7,526 nt of DNA from an uncultured Oscillospiraceae bacterium (GTDB lineage: Bacteria; Bacillota; Clostridia; Oscillospirales; Oscillospiraceae). How positions within the stretch are numbered: position 1 is the stretch's first letter; each line of letters begins with the position of its first letter. The notes beneath the pieces are model-generated. The model was not told where the DNA came from. It saw only the letters and a program-made list of their open reading frames with translations, and ran no database searches. The stretch is taken from assembly GCA_910587205.1 (NCBI GenBank), contig CAJULZ010000123.1, positions 1 to 7,526 on the forward strand. Reading direction: 5' to 3'. Positions 5,443-7,526 of the stretch are shown here, piece by piece. The translations under genes were made by a program, and so were the position numbers.

Positions 5443-7299
5443 ATGTGCGGTTTTACCGGCTTTGTCTCCCGCTCCGCCCCCCCCGACGAAAAGGCCCTGC
5501 GGGCCATGGGGAACGCCATCCGCCACCGGGGCCCCGACGGCGAGGGCCACTACACGGACGAACGCTGCGGCATCGCCCACCGGCGGCTGTCCATCATCGA
5601 CCTGGAAAAAGGCCGGCAGCCCATCGTCAGCCCCGGCGGGCGGTACGTCATCGCCTACAACGGGGAGACCTATAACTTCCGGGAGCTGCGGGAGGAGCTG
5701 TCCGGGCTGGGCCACAGCTTCCTCACCGACTGCGACACCGAGGTGGTGCTCCACGGCTACATGGAGTGGGGTGCGCAGGTGCTGGCGAAAATGCGGGGGA
5801 TGTTTGCCTTCGTCATCTGGGACAAGGAGAAGCGGGAGCTGTTCGGCGCACGGGACCCCTTCGGCATCAAGCCCTTCTACTATGCCCAGATGGGGGAACT
5901 GTTCTTCTTCGGCTCGGAGTGCAAGAGCTTTCTGCCCCACCCCGGCTTTAAAAAGGAGCTCAACCCCAACGCGCTGAAGCTCTACCTCACCTTCCAGTAT
6001 TCCGCCCTGAACGAGTCGTTTTTCAAGGGGGTATACCGGCTCCTCCCCGGCCATTACTTCCTCCACCGGGAGGGGCGCACCGAATTCGCGTCCTATAACA
6101 CCTTCTCCTTTGAGCCGGAGAACATGCCCCTGGACAAGCGGGCGGCGCAGATCCGGGAGGTGGTCGCCGAGTCCGTCAAAGCCCATGAGATCAGCGACGT
6201 GGAGGTGGGCTCCTTCCTGTCCGGCGGCATCGACTCCAGCCTGATTGCCGCCCTGTCCCGCCCGGACAAGACCTACTCCGTGGGCTTCGCCAACAAAGAC
6301 TTTGACGAGACCGGCGAGGCCCAGGCCCTGTGCCGGGAACTGGGCCTGCGCAATATCTCCAAGACCATCTCGGCGGAGGAATTTTTCGACGCCCTCCCCG
6401 CCATCCAGTACTACGCCGACGAGCCCAACGCCAACCTGTCCACCGTGCCGCTGTACTTCCTGTCCCAGCTGGCGGCCCAAGACGTGAAGGTTGTGCTGTC
6501 CGGCGAGGGGGCGGACGAGCTGTTCGGCGGCTATATCACCTACCACACCACCCGTCCCTACCGGCTTTACCGCAAGGCCCCCCCGGCCTTACGAAAAGCT
6601 GTGGCCGCCTGGGCGGCCAAGCGGCCGCCGTTCCACGGCCAGGGCTTCCTCACCAAAGCCGCAAAAGGGGTGGACGAGTACTTCGTAGGCCAGGCGTTCA
6701 TCTTCGACGACGGCGAGGCGGAGCGGGCGCTCACCCCCGCCTACCGCGGCGGCCTCACTTGGCGCGACGTGACCCAGCCCTACTTCCAGGCCGTGGAGGG
6801 CGCGGACGACCTGATCAAAATGCAGTATCTGGACCTGCACCTCTGGCAGCCGCTGGACATACTCCGCAAGGCCGACCGCATGACCATGGCCCACTCCCTG
6901 GAACTGCGGGTGCCCTACCTGGACCGGGAGGTGTGGGCGGTGGCCCGGGCCATCCCCAGCAGCCAGAAGATGCGGGGCAAGACCATGACCAAATATCCCC
7001 TGCGCCTGGCGGCAGAGCCCCTGCTGCCCCAGGACTGGGTGCGCCGGGACAAAAAGGGCTTCCCCGTGCCCTTCATCGCCTGGCTGCGGGAGGAGAAATA
7101 TTACAACTGGGCCAAAGATCTGATCTCCCAGCCCTACGTGGCAGAGTTTTTCGATCAAAAATACCTGCTGGACCTGCTGGACACCCACTACTCCGGTCGG
7201 GGGCGCACCCACCGGAAGCTGTATACGGTGCTGTCTTTCCTCATTTGGTACCAGGTGTATTTCCCCGAACAGTGCGGGGCGGAGCCGTTTGCGCCCTAA
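5443..7299 (+). CDS. asnB: Glutamine-hydrolysing asparagine synthase
   Basis: This enzyme makes asparagine from aspartate using ATP and ammonia released from glutamine. The 618-residue product has the class II amidotransferase half first: nucleophile C2 directly after Met, RHRGPDG at 27-33, RLSIID at 48-53, AYNGETYN at 71-78 and D98 in the DTE motif. The synthase half follows, with PP-loop SGGIDSS at 260-266, SGEGADELFGGY at 353-364 and RKADR at 475-479. The start is fixed by the required Met-Cys and by GGAGG 9 bases upstream. Length and motifs are complete, so it should be active. Some AsnB-like proteins amidate peptidoglycan or other substrates instead of free aspartate. With a membrane glycosyltransferase divergent to it that remains possible, but plain asparagine synthesis is the default. 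Confidence 0.94.
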   Translation: MCGFTGFVSRSAPPDEKALRAMGNAIRHRGPDGEGHYTDERCGIAHRRLSIIDLEKGRQPIVSPGGRYVIAYNGETYNFRELREELSGLGHSFLTDCDTEVVLHGYMEWGAQVLAKMRGMFAFVIWDKEKRELFGARDPFGIKPFYYAQMGELFFFGSECKSFLPHPGFKKELNPNALKLYLTFQYSALNESFFKGVYRLLPGHYFLHREGRTEFASYNTFSFEPENMPLDKRAAQIREVVAESVKAHEISDVEVGSFLSGGIDSSLIAALSRPDKTYSVGFANKDFDETGEAQALCRELGLRNISKTISAEEFFDALPAIQYYADEPNANLSTVPLYFLSQLAAQDVKVVLSGEGADELFGGYITYHTTRPYRLYRKAPPALRKAVAAWAAKRPPFHGQGFLTKAAKGVDEYFVGQAFIFDDGEAERALTPAYRGGLTWRDVTQPYFQAVEGADDLIKMQYLDLHLWQPLDILRKADRMTMAHSLELRVPYLDREVWAVARAIPSSQKMRGKTMTKYPLRLAAEPLLPQDWVRRDKKGFPVPFIAWLREEKYYNWAKDLISQPYVAEFFDQKYLLDLLDTHYSGRGRTHRKLYTVLSFLIWYQVYFPEQCGAEPFAP

Positions 7300-7306
7300 G
7301 AATCCG

Positions 7307-7371
7307 GCGCCCGCCGGGAAGCAGCCGCTTTCCGGCGGGCGCGCCATATCGGGCTATGCGGGCCGTTTTTT
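7307..7371 (+). terminator. Hairpin and delayed T-tract after asnB
   Basis: GCGCCCGCCGGGAAGC (7307-7322), loop AGCC, and GCTTTCCGGCGGGCGC (7327-7342) form a 16-bp stem with one G.U, 7 bases after the asnB stop. The T6 run (7366-7371) is 23 bases further on rather than adjacent. This is either an atypical terminator or a stem that protects the 3' end. Confidence 0.5.
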
Positions 7372-7404
7372 GTCGAATCCCGGCAGCCGTTCATAAATAT
7401 GCTA

Positions 7405-7433
7405 TTGAAAAATTCAAATCACTTCGATATAAT
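7405..7433 (+). promoter_or_regulatory. Near-consensus promoter reading off the right end
   Basis: TTGAAA (7405-7410), a 17-base spacer and a perfect TATAAT (7428-7433). Start predicted near 7440. It drives a gene whose body is missing because adapter sequence begins at 7480. Confidence 0.8.
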
Positions 7434-7472
7434 ACCTCACTGAACATTAAGCTGCCGGATTTTTGTTGGCAC

Positions 7473-7478
7473 AGGAGG
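7473..7478 (+). promoter_or_regulatory. Shine-Dalgarno of the truncated next gene
   Basis: AGGAGG lies ~33 bases after the predicted transcript start and two bases before the adapter. A start codon would be expected within ~10 bases but is lost, so the gene cannot be identified. Confidence 0.6.
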
Positions 7479-7479
7479 C

Positions 7480-7526
7480 AGATCGGAAGAGCACACGTCT
7501 GAACTCCAGTCACACAACAGCATCTC
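7480..7526 (+). other. Illumina TruSeq adapter and index (artefact)
   Basis: From 7480 the sequence is the standard read-through adapter starting AGATCGGAAGAGC and ending CCAGTCAC (7513). An 8-base index ACAACAGC (7514-7521) follows, then ATCTC, the first bases of the next constant segment. This is not genomic DNA; the true insert ends at 7479 (the A at 7480 is ambiguous). Confidence 0.98.

Noticed and set aside
4155..5675. 506-codon plus-strand frame opposite the glycosyltransferase
   Set aside because: It is Gln/His/Arg-rich low-complexity sequence, crosses the divergent promoter region and runs into asnB in the wrong frame. It is a shadow.
5437..6546. 369-codon minus-strand frame opposite asnB
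   Set aside because: It is antisense to the complete, motif-verified asnB; long shadow frames are expected in GC-rich coding DNA and it has no family motif.

Overview
This is a GC-rich window, apparently from a draft Illumina assembly of a Clostridia-type Firmicute. An Oscillospiraceae-like bacterium is my guess from GC content, codon usage and style. The Firmicute assignment rests on three things: a long SRP RNA with an Alu domain, its position directly upstream of dnaX as in Bacillus, and strong AGGAGG ribosome binding sites. No gene here is obviously foreign. The last 47 bases (7480-7526) are not genomic: they are an Illumina TruSeq read-through adapter with an index.

Layout: positions 1-172 have no recognisable gene and hold an AT-rich left end plus a hairpin repeat. 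dnaX (DNA polymerase III tau/gamma) lies on the minus strand at 173-1873. Its 5' side, 1874-2230, is a palindrome-rich leader with a terminator-like hairpin close to the start codon. The SRP RNA gene (2231-2512, minus) follows, with a strong sigma-A promoter at 2543-2571. Between 2613 and 2881 is a gene-free block of five or six hairpins, including an exactly duplicated 29-base palindrome. Then, still on the minus strand, come a 59-residue Met-rich membrane peptide, an exonuclease III family gene, and a polytopic GT-C-like membrane glycosyltransferase whose stop overlaps the exonuclease start (ATGA). A divergent promoter pair at 5293-5383 separates this operon from a plus-strand asparagine synthase (asnB, 5443-7299). 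Beyond asnB are a hairpin with a T-tract and a near-consensus promoter plus Shine-Dalgarno, aimed at a gene that the adapter cuts off.

Functionally these are mostly housekeeping genes: replication clamp loading, protein targeting, abasic-site repair, amino-acid synthesis and surface glycan assembly. I see no defence system, CRISPR array, prophage or biosynthetic cluster. The most interesting material is non-coding or translational: a G8 run in dnaX placed where one-base slippage would give a gamma-length product, the SRP RNA/dnaX transcript architecture, and two intergenic hairpin repeat families.
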